A model generated the notes under the pieces. That model saw only the letters and a program-made list of their open reading frames with translations. It made no database searches and was not told where the DNA came from. From the NCBI GenBank assembly GCA_963377175.1, contig CAUJNA010003744.1, positions 243,128-307,127 of the forward strand: a stretch of 64,000 nt of DNA, in the 5' to 3' direction. Position 1 is the first letter of the stretch; each line of letters begins with the position of its first letter. Source of the stretch: Effrenium voratum (Eukaryota; Sar; Dinophyceae; Suessiales; Symbiodiniaceae). Below are positions 46,193-58,649 of the stretch, one piece after another. A program made the position numbers and the translations under genes.

Positions 46193-46342
46193 TCGCCTGG
46201 TCTGCGGTGGGCCAAGAGTCTCTCCGAGGCAACGGCTGCTTTTGGCACACCCAGTACGACACCTTCCTCATAGAGGAAGACCCCGCCGGCCCTTTCCGGC
46301 GGAACCAGAGCGGCATCACCAGCCTCGTGGGCTACGCCGGGG
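46193..46342 (+). CDS. MsrA-like exon 1
   Basis: It follows a pyrimidine tract ending CGTCAG. It encodes ESLRGNGCFWHTQYDTFLIE and, after EDPAGPFRRNQSG, ITSLVGYAGG. The catalytic cysteine is in GCFW. The donor is G|GCCGCG; cutting there makes GYAGG-FQ-SPSG in the joined protein. Confidence 0.8.
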
Positions 46343-49300
46343 GCCGCGACTTGCGCTCATGGAGCAAACATATGGCTGTGGTTGTCAAAACCAATGGTAC
46401 CATTTTGGGGTAGGTGCACCACCCATGTTAGTCTATTTTAGTGGGGATTGGGATGTTCATTGGCGGGATTTTGACCCATGGCCATATGAATCTGGGTCAT
46501 GACATGTAAATCGAGAGGCCGGCATTCACTTGCTTGTGCGATACGTAGGCCCTACGATTTCAATACGACTCCTGTAACATTTATGTTTTTTGTTACGTGT
46601 TTTTTACACATTGGACATGCACTTGAAAGCAGGGGTTGCAAAAAGCCGTACTAAAATCATATTAGAAACCGTATTCAAATCGTATTGAAATCGTATTAAA
46701 CTCGCAAAAATACGCTTTTAATACAACGTTTTTTAATACGTATGAGTTTAATACGATTTCCATTTATTTACTTTTTTTTTTTTTAAACAAATTCCAATTT
46801 CCTGACACCATATCGTAAAAATATCGTAAACATATCGTAAAACCAGCGTAACAAAACCATGTTTTCCAATCATATCAAAATCGTATCTGAATCGCACAAA
46901 AAGAATAACTGGGCTTCCTGTGACTTAGCCTACACCGTGGGTCACAAACGTAGGGAATGACCTTCCGGGTTTTGGGAATGAACACTGGAAGAGGATTCCC
47001 TGAAATGAAAGGGCATGGTTTTTCTTGGAGTCATGCCAACCCATTTCTGGCTGAGAACCGGCAAGTTTACTGTGGGGCGCAACGAAAAAGATTGAGACAC
47101 CTGAAGGGTGCAAACGGACCCCGCCCCCTGTTGGTGCAAACAACGAGTAAGGCTACGGTCGTCTGCATTTGTGTCCAAGAACCATGGAAGTGCACAGGGA
47201 GCTTCCAAAGGGAGAATGTTTTTTTTTTTTGCAACCCTGCAAGTGGAAAGTAAGTGTGAACATATATAATATATATATATTATATATATATATATATATA
47301 TATGGAATTGGGTTTTGGGGGTACTTTGAAACCAGTCATGTTGACAGGATAATACTCTGTGCGCGTGTGATGATGTAGCCCCTTGTATTGGAGGATTGCT
47401 TTCTTATCGGCGCCTAACGGGAGTGATCAAATACAGGCGCCCCGTGCGTCAGAGTTGTTGGAAGACGAGGGTAAGGGCGTCCTGAACGGTGATGAGTCAA
47501 GGGTAGGGGGTCCTGGAGCTACTTGGGCACCTAGGGTTTAGAAGGCAAGGAAGGGTGCAGCAACAGGCCCTTGGTGGGTCTGTCAAAGCCTTTCGCGAAT
47601 CAGGTCCAGTGATGAGCTCAACCGGGGGTAAACATTGCTTCGCCATGACGAAGCTCAAGACTTTGACGGGTTACCTTGTTTGGGAATTTGCTGCTTCTCC
47701 CAAAGGGGGGAGGGTTTCTAACCGAACCGTCAAAGCGCACCAACCTGATGGATCAACCAGGCAGATGATGAGCTGGGTTCTTCGCCCCCTAGTGAAGGTT
47801 TGAACTGGGCTTTGTGGTTTCTGAGTTCGTACTATTCCGGAGCCGCCATTTATCCCCACACCAACAACGATCTAGCCTTGAACCCCCCCAAATCAAAATG
47901 GGTCTGTCTTTTCTCCAGGGAGCCCTTAGGGTGGTTTCCCTTTAACGTTGTTTCCCTTTGGTTTCCCTTCACCACTTGACTTGTTACCTCAGACGTCTCG
48001 CTTTCGACTCGGCTTCGACTCGCTCCGAGGCTTCCAGAGCCCCAGCGGCGCCATGTGCTACCACGGCTTCCCGGCGAATGACTACAGCCGCCTAGGCCGG
48101 GTCGCCCGGTCGCCCGGTCGCCCGGTCGACCGGTCGCTGTTGACTGCTTGAGGGCTGGGCTAGGGGGTTGGCGCTTGGGCCAAAGACGAAGGGGCAAGGC
48201 CAAGCAAGGCCCAATGAGGCAAAATTCAAAGTTTGGGGGGCCGGCAACTACACCCAACAGGACACAACATTGGTAGCCATTCCTCTCCATTCACCGAGAA
48301 AGGTCATGACTTTGAGTTGGTTTGGGATTCTCTTGATTGTTCCTGAGCGTTTGTAAACCACACCCCAATGTGCCATTTTCTGGTGCCGTATTTTTCTTCC
48401 CTCTTGGTTTGAAGGTTAAATAGTCATGGCAAGAGACGTTTTGCCCACTTGCCCAAGGCGTGTCCTCTTTTTGTGCTATGAGGCAAGACCCCGAAAGGCT
48501 TGCTCTTCATGTTCAGGTCAACAAGGACACAGTTTGGCTAGGCTTGGCCTATAGATAGCGCCATACCAGCAGATTGGCTCACCCGCTATCTCCTGTATCC
48601 CCTGAGCAATTTCATGTTGACGTACTGTGAAACCTAAGAGCGTATTTTCCCGAAAGCATTGCGAAGGGTATTTCCAATAGAATCGCCAGCCTTATTGTGC
48701 AGCCAATCAGCAGAGCAAGTAGCACGAGAGCACATGCAGAGCAAAGGACATTGCGCGAGCGAACTGGCACAAGAAAGCTTGGGCAACATTTTGCAAGCTC
48801 GCACGAGACATCTTGCGCAAGAACTGTGGACCTGAAATCAAAGAAGGCGTCGCAATGGGACCAACCCCACCCTGCGAACAGGACACCCGCTGCGGGGATC
48901 AGTGTGAGTTGATAACCCAACTCCGGGCGTCACTTGGGTGCCTCTCACTTTGGCGGTGCCTTCGACTGGCCCCCCACCCTTCCTGACTCTCAGGCCACGC
49001 AGAGGCTGTTTCAGTTCAGCTGGACGCCCGCAGCGGCGAGGTGGCGCAGCAACAGGCTGGGCTCGCTGAGAATTCGCTGTCCACCGCCGTTGTTGGGACC
49101 ATTTTGTGACCTTTGTCAAACAATAACGAAGTTGGAGAACCGACGGGCGCCCTTTGGCTCTGACATTGCAAGACTTGTGCTTCTTCTGCAACCCTGATGT
49201 CATGATTATGTTTAGTCTAATGGCTGGAATGCCATCAAAACTTGTTGGACATAAACAATCGGTATGTCCCTCCTAAATTGTGCCTTGTGGGCAAGGTCGG

Positions 49301-52300
49301 GGTCGGCTCTTGGGAGACCTCCTCATTGGATAACGGCCTGGATTTGAATGGGGATTGTCTGGAGATTGGAGGATTCGGCAACAGGACAACCTTTTGCGCC
49401 TTTTTGCTTATTGGCCCCGACAAGAGAAAGGTCGAACACGCCAAGAAAACCTGCCTGCGAAGCGCCCAGACCAATTCTTTTTGGCCGGATGAGTGGGTGC
49501 TTTGACGACCTGGCTCCATTGGGGGGTTGCAGCAAGGTTTCCCAAGTTTGTGGTCTTTGTACTTGCTGGAAAGACCTTTTCAGTGACAAACAAACAACGC
49601 ATTTTTTGCCAACCCCACTCAGGAAGTGAGAAAGGCTACAAAAAATATAAAAATATATATATTGGCAGAACCAGTATTCCACATGTGACTTTGCCGTCTG
49701 AATCCTGGGCTTGTCAAGTCTTAAATCACATTCCCCAAGGTCGGCGTTGGGTGGGGGGTGGGCGTACAGAGGGGTAGGCGGGGCATGTTCACTTGGCCTG
49801 TAGTTAGGGCCAGAATGTGGGTACCTCGAAACGACAAGTTTGGGGTTACTGAGATACACAACCAATACATCGCCACTACGCAAAGGGTTCGCTGCCCCGC
49901 TTCGCCTTGTGGGTAGTGGCTCGGGTAGAAGTGGGTTTCCACGGTGTTCGTGGCTTGGCTTCAGTTTCGTTTGCCGGTGGGTAGAAGCTTTCTTTCGGAA
50001 AGCTCACCCCTGGCGACAGAAACTCCTTGATTGCTGTTGGGTTGAATCTTTAGACTTAAACTTTTTGCAGAGGGGTCAACAGCAACCAAGAAGCTTCTTG
50101 CCAGGTCGCCGCTCTGGCGAAGATGTACTTCGATCACGGCTTCCAAAGCCTCCCAGACGGGCGCAGGCAGGCAGGCAGATGGAACGGGTGCAGCTCAAAA
50201 CATGAAGGCGTCATGTTCTTATGAACAGGCAATCTTTTCTGAACCACTGTGGTCTTCCAACTGTCTCAGCTTCCATGGTTGCTGTTTGCATCGGGCTGAG
50301 CGAATCCGGGGGTCCAAGTTGATGTCCGCTTTAGGAGATTCCAAGGTCCAAATCACCATGCCTCCCATGCGATTGGGTCTTCTGCCCTCCTCTTCACAAA
50401 GCCGGAGCGAACGTAGGGCTCCTACATTTCTGCTTGAGGTGGTCTGCAAGTTCTGTCTTTCGGTCGCCAAGCTGTCTTTCGCCCTGGAATGGTTTTGGGA
50501 TCCATTGCTATCCTGTTCAAAAGCAAGTCCCAAATTCGTCCGAAGACCTCAAGGCGCCCGTTCCATTTTTGGACATTCTATTTCGCGTGCCATCGTTGCG
50601 TCACCCCCCCCCCCTTTGGGTTGCTCCAAAACTCCATCAAACGACCAACCCAATGGTAGAATGTTGGTGAGCGGTCTCCTTTGGCTTCCCTTTACCAGGG
50701 ACAAGCAGAAGCAACTCTGCCCCGCAGGCAACGCTTGGACCCGCAGGATGTCGGGGCGGAGTACAGGAACGCCGCTCGGATCGTGCGCGGTTTTTCTGTG
50801 AACCAAGTCGGTTGCGGTTTTGTCTGTTGCGGGTACACATCCCTCCACCACAACCACCAGTGGGAGGCTACGTGGAAGATCAATCTCCTTTGAACGGACC
50901 TCTCCTCAGGCAGCATTGGAAGTACCCTTCCTTCGGAAATGCCGGGGGTGTTCCAGATGGGGTGCGTAATCAAGCAATCCTTGCTAGTCCACGCTCAATT
51001 TTGGGGCTTGGGCCGAACTGGAAGACTCACTGAAAAATAAAACGCAAAAAACCAAGGGGACCAGTCACACAAGCCTGAGATATGAACGTTGCGATTCTAA
51101 GGTGATGAGCTTCTGAGTGGAACAATGATTGATATGGCTTCACTGTGATTTTTGGGGGGGAAGCGCTGAAGAGAGGGTCCCGCTTAAAGTCCTGCGCGTT
51201 GCATCTGCCCAACAAACACTGGCTCTAAAGCTTGCGTTTCCATTAGTTAGGAGCTATTTTTTAGAAGCCCATGCCCATGCGTTTTCTCGCCGTTCTCACC
51301 ACCTCGCATCACACAAATCTGAGTTATGATGTGATCCTTGAGATGCCATTGAAAGGAGGTTCCGATTGCTGAAAAAGACTTGATTTTGGGTTGCGTGTGG
51401 GAACGCTTTGGACGGGGGTTCTGAGCCGTGATCGGGTAAAGGGGAAACCATTTGGAGGGTCCCCAGTTTTGATACGCAGAGCTACAGTACATCAACGGCG
51501 TGCGCGACAGCAAGGTGGCCTTTTTTCCGGCGTTGAAGGGGGGAAAAAGCCTGTCCCAAACAGTTAGGGAGTTTGGGGCTGGCGGTTTTGATGTGTTCCA
51601 GGGTATGTTCCCATTTAATTTAGGTCTTAAGAGGAACTGGATCAACTCGCAACCAACCCTAACCACCAATCATGGGTGGGGTCAAGTTCGGCTGTTCAAG
51701 AGCTGAGCCCAGGGGGGGTTGGATGTATGAAAGCGTTTGACTGTCCACGAAGTATCAAGCGAAAGAGAGGGGGATCTACATTCTGCCAAACCAACATGGG
51801 AGCCTACAAGCACAGATTGTGTTGGTTTCCATGGTATTTGTGTGGTCGATTTACCTCTGTTTTGGTTGTGAGCTCCACTCGATCCGAGGTCATAGGTCTT
51901 CCAGGAGGAATGGAGAATGCGGAGCTGTGGCCGCTCATTGAGGACCCCAACGCTTAGAGTGTGTCGGGAGGGGGATCTGATCGATATGCGAGGTTGGGTC
52001 AAATTATCCAGCCGTCGATGGCGACTTTGGGATTGGATCTAGTTTCCACATTTCCTGCGTCCTCCACTGGAGCAGCAAATCTTGACTGTGGCACGTGTGC
52101 CACTTGCTCTGCACGACAGGAGATGACATGTGTTGCACTTACCAAAGGAGCATTGGGCAATGAAGGCTACAGCCCCCAAATTCCCATGTCAGATCGATTT
52201 GCTCACCAGTAGTTTATAGAGACATCCGCGTAATCTCCTCTTTCCAGTAGACCCAGTGAATCCCAGTTACCAGTATAGTAGACTTGGTAGTCGACCTGCC

Positions 52301-55300
52301 ATTTTTACTTTTGCTTTGAAGGGCTGGTTCCTTTGGTAAATGCAATCGCTGAGCGATGTAATTGAGCGTTTCTCAAAATGGTGGACCCCTCTTTGATATT
52401 TAAAGGGAAAACCCAAGTGGTCACCAACCATGCAAGGGGACCAATTCCTATTTTTACAACCCCCCCGATTTGATAAACAACAAATCTGACGCGGACGTTT
52501 CTTTATGGTTATTTGGTTGGGTCTTCGGACTTTATTGTTTGGGGAACCATGGATTTTCCATTGGACCTACAAAAGGTTAAGCTTTTTGCAGCAGCAACCA
52601 TGGTTTGGTTGGCTGCTTAAGTGGACAGGCTGCCAACGTCTTCAACATGCCGCTGCTCCCAGGGGCGGTGGGCGACTCTGAAGGCTGGGACCCTAGGATG
52701 GGTCCAAAAGAAACCAGCGTTTTCTTTCATGAAAGCTTCCCACATTTCTGGACTTGGTACTTTTTGGGACCGAGTTTGGCTGTAAACAAACACTGAATGT
52801 TTGGTTTTGTTGGCCAATCTGAGGAAGTGAGGAAAGGTTCTTGGGATGCCAGGGGACGTGGGTTCCTCCCTTAAACATCCAAGAGCGGCCGCGCATCTTA
52901 ACAAAAGTTTTGCCACCGATTGAGGAGTGCTAAGTTTCCCAAACTTTTGGATGGTTTCAAAGCGAAGCCAGCACGAAACCATTGTACAAAACGGGCTTGC
53001 CACCTAAAACAAGATCCTTCCCGCCCAAATTGGTTGGTTTTCTTTTGGTTCTCCTTCAGACCGCTGCCCAAAAAAATGTCCAACTCATTTTGCTTGAAGT
53101 ACTGCATTCTCAACTTCAGGGACCAGTCCCAGTGGCTTCTCTTTGGAACATCCCTCAACCGACCCTCAAAACGACACCTCCCCCCCAACCTCGCCCGCAA
53201 AACTCCTCCAGTCGTCCCCCCCGCCAGCGAGGAGAGTTCGTGGTGTATGTCTACGACTCAGAGGTGTGGCCCTTCTTCCGGGGCGAGGACTACCATCAGC
53301 CCCTCGCTTGAGATGATTTTGACTGAAGTTTTTTTGCAAAGAATAGGGGACAATCTCTCTCTCTCTCTAATTTTCTTAGGGTGGTGGTAAATGTTGACCG
53401 CGGCTCAATTGGTCTCCACATGGGGCCACCAGCATAAGCTTCTTCTTTTGTATTTAAAACACTCCACCCCCCCAAGAAAAATATATGCTCAGGTGATATC
53501 CCCAACAGCATGCGGTGCTCTTTTTAGTGCTCGCACCACCCCGCAGCCCTCGCAGAACCTCGTGGAACCCTGGTGGAACCCTGGTGGAACCCTGGTGGAG
53601 CCCTGGTGGAACCCTGGTGGAACCCTGGTGGAACCTTATCTCAGGGCCGCCCCGAACCACCTCGGAGCCTATCTGGGCTGAGACCCCAAAGCTTTCAGCT
53701 GTTGGGGAAAAAGAAGGGGCATAGAATTTGCTTTGGGGCCGACATCCGAAATCATTTATATGGGGGTTTATGTCCACCGGGGATTTTGAGGATGCTCCAA
53801 ATTAACATGCCCAATGATTTGCTTGTATGTGACTAAGTATGAACCCGAATCCTGACTATCATTTGTAGTTCGGGGCAACAGTTGAGGTAGCCAACTTGGG
53901 TCGTTTGATTGGGTGTTTCTTTCTTTTTGGAGGACCCTGTCTTATTTGCGACATGGGAGGTTTGGTTAGGGAAGCCTTCTTTCAGGTGTCCCTATTGCGA
54001 ACAACTCCCTCAAAACTACTAGCCAAGCCAAGCAATTCGAGCCCTATCCGGTTTGCTTGGGCTTTTTGCAAGCCCGATTCAATTCGTTTGACCGGTTCCG
54101 ATTGCTAAAGGACAGTCATGTGTGTAGCACCTGAAAAAGCCCATTGGTTAGAACCCATTGAAGGGGTCGCTCAATTAGTTTCTGTTTTTAGTGTTGGGCT
54201 TGCCAGTGTTTCGTGTTGACTTAAGCCCAAGCTGTTTGCCGAAGGAGATGTGGTGGATTCGCTGCTGGCGCCTTGTTTTGGGTATCCCTGAGTCAGGCAC
54301 CAGGGTTTCTGCCCCTTTTTCTAATCATGGAAGTGGAGGTTTTGCAAGGCTCTTCTTTTGTACCAATTCACTGGCGCCCTAGCCGCAAGAGGGCAATATA
54401 GTGCTGATAATTGTGGAGGCATGTTCGAACCCGCCATCTTTCGTTTCTCGACAAAACAAGCTTCAAGCATCGGCTTCGGTTTCTCATCCATGGGGTAAGC
54501 CATTGGCAGCCGTGCCCTCGTGTCTTTGATCCAAGAGCAGTATGGCTGGCCCGGACCTTGAGGTTGCCGTTGGGTTTCCTTAGTGACTCAACAAAAGCAC
54601 ACCCGAATGGGTGCACGGTGCACGGCTGTTGTTTGATTTCTGAGCAGTGGCAGAAACAGAACAGCCTATCCCACTCAGGTTTCAGCGACTCAGCGACTCA
54701 CTGCACGCAGCTTGTTTTCCATGTGTCCATCATCAAATGCGCACAGCTCGCTAGTCTATTTGTCATTGAGCGGTATGTCTGGTCCTTTCAGATGTGTCCC
54801 CGAAAACCAGCGACCCCCCCTATATAAGGCCTTCTGGGGGAACCTGCTGTTGCCAAGGCGAAGTTGGGAGCGGATCCCTTCCGACCAAAACTGGGTGGGC
54901 TTTCCTTCAACCCTTTTCAACAAACAAGCACCTCGCTTTTTTTTTTGCAGTTCTTTCTTGTAGTCGTTTTTGCAGTTTTGGTTTGTCCCACGTCTTGACT
55001 CGCCGCAGTTGGGTATAAACATGACGCGCAGGTTCCATCCCAACACGGTCATAGGGCGGCCGGTGCCATCCTCCTACACCAACGACCTCAAGCAGCTGCA
55101 GGCCTTTTGCTTCGGTTCGGGTGGGTGCAGGTGGGTGGGTGGGGGGGTGGGTGCAGGTGGCGGCGTGTTTCTTTTTTTGGGGGTTGGTCAACTGAGAAAC
55201 TCCGGCAACATGTCTGATGGTCAGGTTCACAAGCTTTAAAACGGCTGTATGTTATCTTCTTTTTTTTTGGCGGTTATGCTTCCAAAGCTTGTCGAGCTTT

Positions 55301-55369
55301 TCGGTTTGAGCGTGCCCTTGAGGCCGAGATGGGTCGCATCGACGAGAGCGACAGGCGGATGGATCGGAT
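46193..55369 (+). CDS. Peptide-methionine (S)-S-oxide reductase (MsrA)-like gene, 10 exons
   Basis: A repair enzyme that reduces methionine-S-sulfoxide in proteins, normally recharged by thioredoxin. Ten exons join in phase: 46193-46342, 48030-48095, 48994-49055, 50105-50166, 50728-50789, 51480-51514, 52629-52696, 53212-53298, 55032-55101 and 55323-55369, giving about 236 residues. Blocks in order: GNGCFWHTQYD with the catalytic Cys, GYAGG, CYHG, GHAEAV (the Glu that protonates the sulfoxide in MsrA), LDPQDVGAEYR, VYVYDSEVWPFF, EDYHQFH and GRIDES. I predicted GHAEAV and YHQFH from the family and then found them exactly across exon junctions, which supports the model. Donors are six GC, two GT (after exons 5 and 6) and one GA (after exon 7). 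The family form is the longer GCFWH/CYH subgroup rather than the bacterial GCFWG type. Start and end of the protein are uncertain; see the flanking candidates. Confidence 0.8.
46385..46530 (+). repeat. Dispersed repeat family B, copy 2
   Basis: Homologous to 11630-11750 (CCATTTTGGGGTAGG...GGGATTTTGACCCATG). It lies just inside MsrA-like intron 1. Confidence 0.75.
46580..46890. repeat. AATCGTATTAAA repeat cluster
   Basis: AT-rich stretch with repeated TCGTATT and its complement AATACGA, plus three ATATCGTAAA units near 46810-46840. Part is self-complementary around TTTAATACAACGTTTTTTAA. It sits in MsrA-like intron 1. Confidence 0.7.
47262..47305. repeat. (TA)n microsatellite
   Basis: Pure TA repeat in MsrA-like intron 1. 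Confidence 0.95.
48030..48095 (+). CDS. MsrA-like exon 2
   Basis: 66 nt encoding FQSPSGAMCYHGFPANDYSR then L, with split glycines at both ends. The CYHG block replaces the CYYH-type element of relatives. Donor CTAG|GCCGGG, followed at once by a CCGGTCGCCC repeat to 48136. Confidence 0.8.
   Translation, partial: ASRAPAAPCATTASRRMTTAA
48994..49055 (+). CDS. MsrA-like exon 3
   Basis: 62 nt after CTCTCAG encoding HAEAVSVQLDARSGEVAQQQ, with the first Gly split with exon 2. GHAEAV carries the conserved Glu of the MsrA active site. Donor CAACAG|GCTGGG. Confidence 0.85.
50105..50166 (+). CDS. MsrA-like exon 4
   Basis: 62 nt between GCCAG|GTC and GCGCAG|GCAGGC encoding VAALAKMYFDHGFQSLPDGR. The donor is embedded in a (GCAG)n run. 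Confidence 0.75.
50728..50789 (+). CDS. MsrA-like exon 5
   Basis: 62 nt between CCGCAG|GCA and GTGCGCG|GTTTTT encoding QRLDPQDVGAEYRNAARIVR. DPQD.G.EYR is the family's conserved loop. This is the first of two GT donors in the gene. Confidence 0.8.
51480..51514 (+). CDS. MsrA-like exon 6 (35 nt)
   Basis: A micro-exon between ACGCAG|AG and AGCAAG|GTGGCC encoding LQYINGVRDSK with a split Glu. It is the shortest exon, accepted because both phases fit its neighbours. Confidence 0.6.
52629..52696 (+). CDS. MsrA-like exon 7
   Basis: 68 nt between GGACAG|GCT and CCCTAG|GATGGG encoding AANVFNMPLLPGAVGDSEGW then DP. ANV..M.LLPG is the family's block before the VYVYDS strand. The donor would be GA, the only one in the gene; a GA donor is allowed in dinoflagellates. 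Confidence 0.7.
53212..53298 (+). CDS. MsrA-like exon 8
   Basis: 87 nt after CTCCTCCAG encoding RPPRQRGEFVVYVYDSEVWP then FFRGEDYH. The frame would stop 26 bases beyond the proposed GC donor (CATCA|GCCCCT), so splicing is required for the YHQFH block to form. Confidence 0.8.
53559..53636. repeat. 11-bp tandem repeat AACCCTGGTGG
   Basis: Seven units with one GAGCCC variant in MsrA-like intron 8. The Glu-Pro-Trp-Trp-Asn-Pro-Gly-Gly frames are artefacts. Confidence 0.9.
55032..55101 (+). CDS. MsrA-like exon 9
   Basis: 70 nt between GCGCAG|GTT and CTGCAG|GCC encoding FHPNTVIGRPVPSSYTNDLK then QLQ. With exon 8 it completes YHQFH. Confidence 0.8.
55323..55369 (+). CDS. MsrA-like exon 10
   Basis: It starts after CTTGAG with AEMGRIDESDRRMDR. 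GRIDE is the usual near-C-terminal block of this subgroup. The end is set at AT|GTTGCG, which would join in phase to 56356; alternative ends up to 55390 are possible. Confidence 0.6.
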
Positions 55370-56355
55370 GTTGCGTGGATCCCACGAGATGAAAACGTCT
55401 CACGCACTTGAAGGAAACGAGAAAGCCGTGCCAGATATTCCCAACAACGCTTGCTTCTGCGCTTTTTTAAAAGGGTTTTGGAAAGACCATTTGAGTACCA
55501 GGTTTTGCTTGTGGCTGAAGCAATCCTGAAGTGAGACAAAGAGCCTAAACAATCACAAACGGCATTCTCCTAAGATCATGAGAACATCTGCTTTAAACCG
55601 TGCGGAGCCCCATGCCGATTATTTCTCTGCACTTACGATACCCCGCTATGGGCATGTCCCAGCTCAGCAATATCGGCCGAAAAACCCTGCCCGAACCTTT
55701 CCTGGCACCTGCCCAGCACCTCCAGGGAACCCATCGGCGGATTTTCAATTGTCAGTTGATTGGGAGGCAGAACGGCACCAAACACAGGGCACCCGAAAAA
55801 AGCCAACACCCATGTGATCTTGGGATGTATGTTTTTCATTTTTTCACCCCCTATCAAAACGCATTCGGTTTTGGCCGCGACTTTGCTCCCAGGGTAGGCA
55901 AGCAATGTTGAGGAAAACAGGTCCAAGCCCCGTGGGGAGTTCATTTGTTAAGGGAATGGCCTGAGAACCTACTGGCTGTCGCGGTCTGTTCTTGCCATCA
56001 TGTCAAGAAGTCAGCATTCATGGGAGGATGGTTGATGTTTCAGGAAAGCAGCCAGGGCAACCGTTGGTTTGTCATGCTTGGATGAAGCAAGCGATGCCGC
56101 GTGACACAGGGGCAACACGTCGAACGTCCACTACTAGCTGGTTCATCTGCAAAACTCAATCAAAGTTTGACCGTCACCACCCCCACGGAGCAATACCTTT
56201 GCCATGGTCAAAAGGCCCGTCCGTTTACTTCAGGTTGGTAGGGTTTGGTCAACTCCTTTGGGCTTTTAGACAGCCGTGATAAGGATTCCTATGAAGGGAA
56301 CCATGGCCATGGCCACACAGGGGTGGCTTGATTTTGGTGTCAGCCTCCGCTGCCA

Positions 56356-56459
56356 GGGGCTGTGCTGCGATCCCGCAGGAGCTGTCCTTCCTCATAGCGT
56401 GCGGAAGCCCAGACGGCCGTTTGAACACCGAACAGATGTCTCAGAAGTTGGATGACATC
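56356..56459 (+). CDS. Candidate C-terminal exon of the MsrA-like gene
   Basis: After GCTGCCAG the frame reads GCAAIPQELSFLIACGSPDG then RLNTEQMSQKLDDI. It ends near a GA donor (ATCCA|GAAACC). Phase fits exon 10. The segment is helix-rich and not part of the standard MsrA fold, so it would be a C-terminal extension or the next gene. Confidence 0.45.
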
Positions 56460-57786
56460 CAGAAACCACATGATTCAAGGGGGTCCCAGCTCGAAGGGGG
56501 CGAGTGTTGGGTGGAGTTTTGCGAGAGGCCAACCTGGTCAACTGGGCTGCAAGACCCCCAAGTTCCTTTGGCTTCCCTTAGGGACCAGCTTTCTGCCTGG
56601 GGCTTTCTCGAGCAACCCAATTCTTTCGAGCTAAGCTCCGCAGAGCCCCTACGAGTTTGATGGTTTCTAGTGATCAAAGTCGGACACTGGGCGCTGTCCC
56701 TTGGAGCTACCACAGGAGACTTAGCTCAAAAACATGAGGTGCGTCGGTGCAGCCGCCAAAAACGGGACGAGGCTTGGGCTTCCATGACCTTTGGCAATGG
56801 GTGATTTCGCATGCTCAAGCGCTTTGCCCAACCTCTCTGATTTTCCGGGTGACCAAAAAGGGGTCAACCCCTCCGGGGCAAAAGGGGCCAAGGCGAATTC
56901 TGCGTGTGCAACAAGAGCCGAGCTTCCGAAGATTTCGCAATGTCAACCCCTGATTAGTAAACCTCCTCTTGTTACAAAGGGGGGTCCCCTTTCTAGTGGA
57001 GAGTCCGTTCTTCCAGGGGACCACCCTGACTAATATCTGCGGGTTTCTCAATCAGAGGTGAACATCAACTCAGCTCAGGGTGCCCCCCTTGTCCCCAGCT
57101 GAGAGCTTTGGGGGCAGACCCCAGCGACAGAGTGGTTCGGAGTTAACTCCAAATCCTCATGTCGCCGAAAAACCTTCCTGCGCCTTGCTTCATGCTGTTC
57201 TCGGCTCTGTACTTGACATGACTTAGCTTCGGCCATGCATGTTTCGCATTTGAAGCCAATGCATTGTGCACGGAGTGGAAAGACTGTCATGTTCACATGC
57301 GCGTGTTTTGATGTCTTTGGGCTCGGAGGCCGCTAAACATGGTCGGTTTCCCCTTTGGTTCCCCTTTTCGCCCCAGAAGAATACCCTCCACACGGCCACG
57401 GCCACAGCAGCGGCAACGCAAGACCATAGGCGTCCTTTTAGGGGAGATAGATGGGTCTGGTAGTTTTTTTTAACCCACCAGGTGAATCAGGAATCGCCAT
57501 CTATTTTTCTACGAAAACAACCAAAAAGGACGCCTACGAGCAAGACACATTGCTCTCCGCTGATTGCTCCCCTCATCCCGGGCCCCGAGGTTCCTTTGCG
57601 CCGCCACGCTGGCGGCGGGGTGTGTGACGCTGGGCGATGAACCCTGAGATCAAGACCCCGGATGGGTCCGCAAATGGTGGACCCCAGTTTGGTTTGCATG
57701 TGAAGGGAAACCGAAAGGAAGCCAACCATTTTGGGGAACCCCGGGTTTGGGCATTTGGAGGACGCCGAAGCCACTCTTTTTTGCAG

Positions 57787-57822
57787 TTTGAGCTCCAAGC
57801 GGCGATGTCTGGGAATCAAGTG
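57787..57822 (+). CDS. Candidate micro-exon
   Basis: 36 nt between TTTTGCAG|TTT and CAAGTG|GTGTTG reading FELQAAMSGNQV. It has a good polypyrimidine tract (TCTTTTTTGCAG). It may belong to the 3' part of the MsrA-like gene. Confidence 0.3.
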
Positions 57823-58533
57823 GTGTTGGCGTGAAGACCTTAGGATCATGCATGGGACGCCCTTTTTTCAGATATGGATATGGTTGGGATGGCCCTTCAG
57901 GAGGAATCTGTTCGTTGCGGAACGCACGGGGTTTTGAGGCCATGCCTTGTAAAGCTGGTGGCAAACTAGTCGTTATGGACCCACTTCGGCGACTTTTGGC
58001 CACTTTTCCAGCCCTTTGAACATAGAGGGCCCCCGGTTCTTGAAAGGCTTCCACGGCATTCAGGTTGGTTGACGTTCAAGAAAAATGGAATGCAAAAAGG
58101 CGAGCACTCTGAGCGATTCCCTTTGAAACCGATGCCGAGATCCCCTTTCTCAAAGCCGAGGGTCATCTTCGATCGGTTAATTTTTGTCCGTGGCACATTG
58201 CAAGAAGCGGTGCCGCGCGAGGTGTCGTGCGCTATTGTAGCATGGCCCGCTCAGACCTTCCGATGTTTGGAGCTCGGAGGAATTTAAGACATGCCCCAAC
58301 AAAAGCGGAACCTTTTTAGCAAGGGATCCACGCGAGGCTAAGTTTCGACTCTTTATCGAGGGCTTCGGACTTGTCTGAGATGCCGGGTTTTGTGTATGGC
58401 ACATGTCAAGAAGGGGTAATCAACTAGTCAACGGGCTTTTCCCTCTTTCATGCATTTCCCTTTTCGAGTACTCCAACTGATTCTGCGTAGAGATGGCACA
58501 ATATCCCAACCTGGCGCATCTTTGCAAGCCAAG

Positions 58534-58641
58534 GTTCTTGTTCAGCAGCACTTGCGAGCGCAAGTGCAGCGAGAGCAAGGTTTTCGGCGGCCTAAGCCCC
58601 CGCGTTGCACAGGACGACGCCGCGCATCTTGGACCAAGTGA
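58534..58641 (+). CDS. Candidate terminal exon, basic tail
   Basis: After GCCAAG the frame reads VLVQQHLRAQVQREQGFRRP then KPPRCTGRRRASWTK and a TGA stop. A coiled-coil-like start is followed by an Arg/Lys-rich end. It is the last coding-like block before the AT-rich region, so it is a plausible gene end. A donor at AGCAAG|GTTTTC would give another reading. Confidence 0.35.
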   Translation, partial: VLVQQHLRAQVQREQGFRRPKPPRCTGRRRASWTK

Positions 58642-58649
58642 GAACCCCT

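Noticed and set aside
53515..53777. Trp/Pro/Gly repeat protein
   Set aside because: An 11-base tandem repeat gives it in every frame; the region is intron 8 of the MsrA-like gene.
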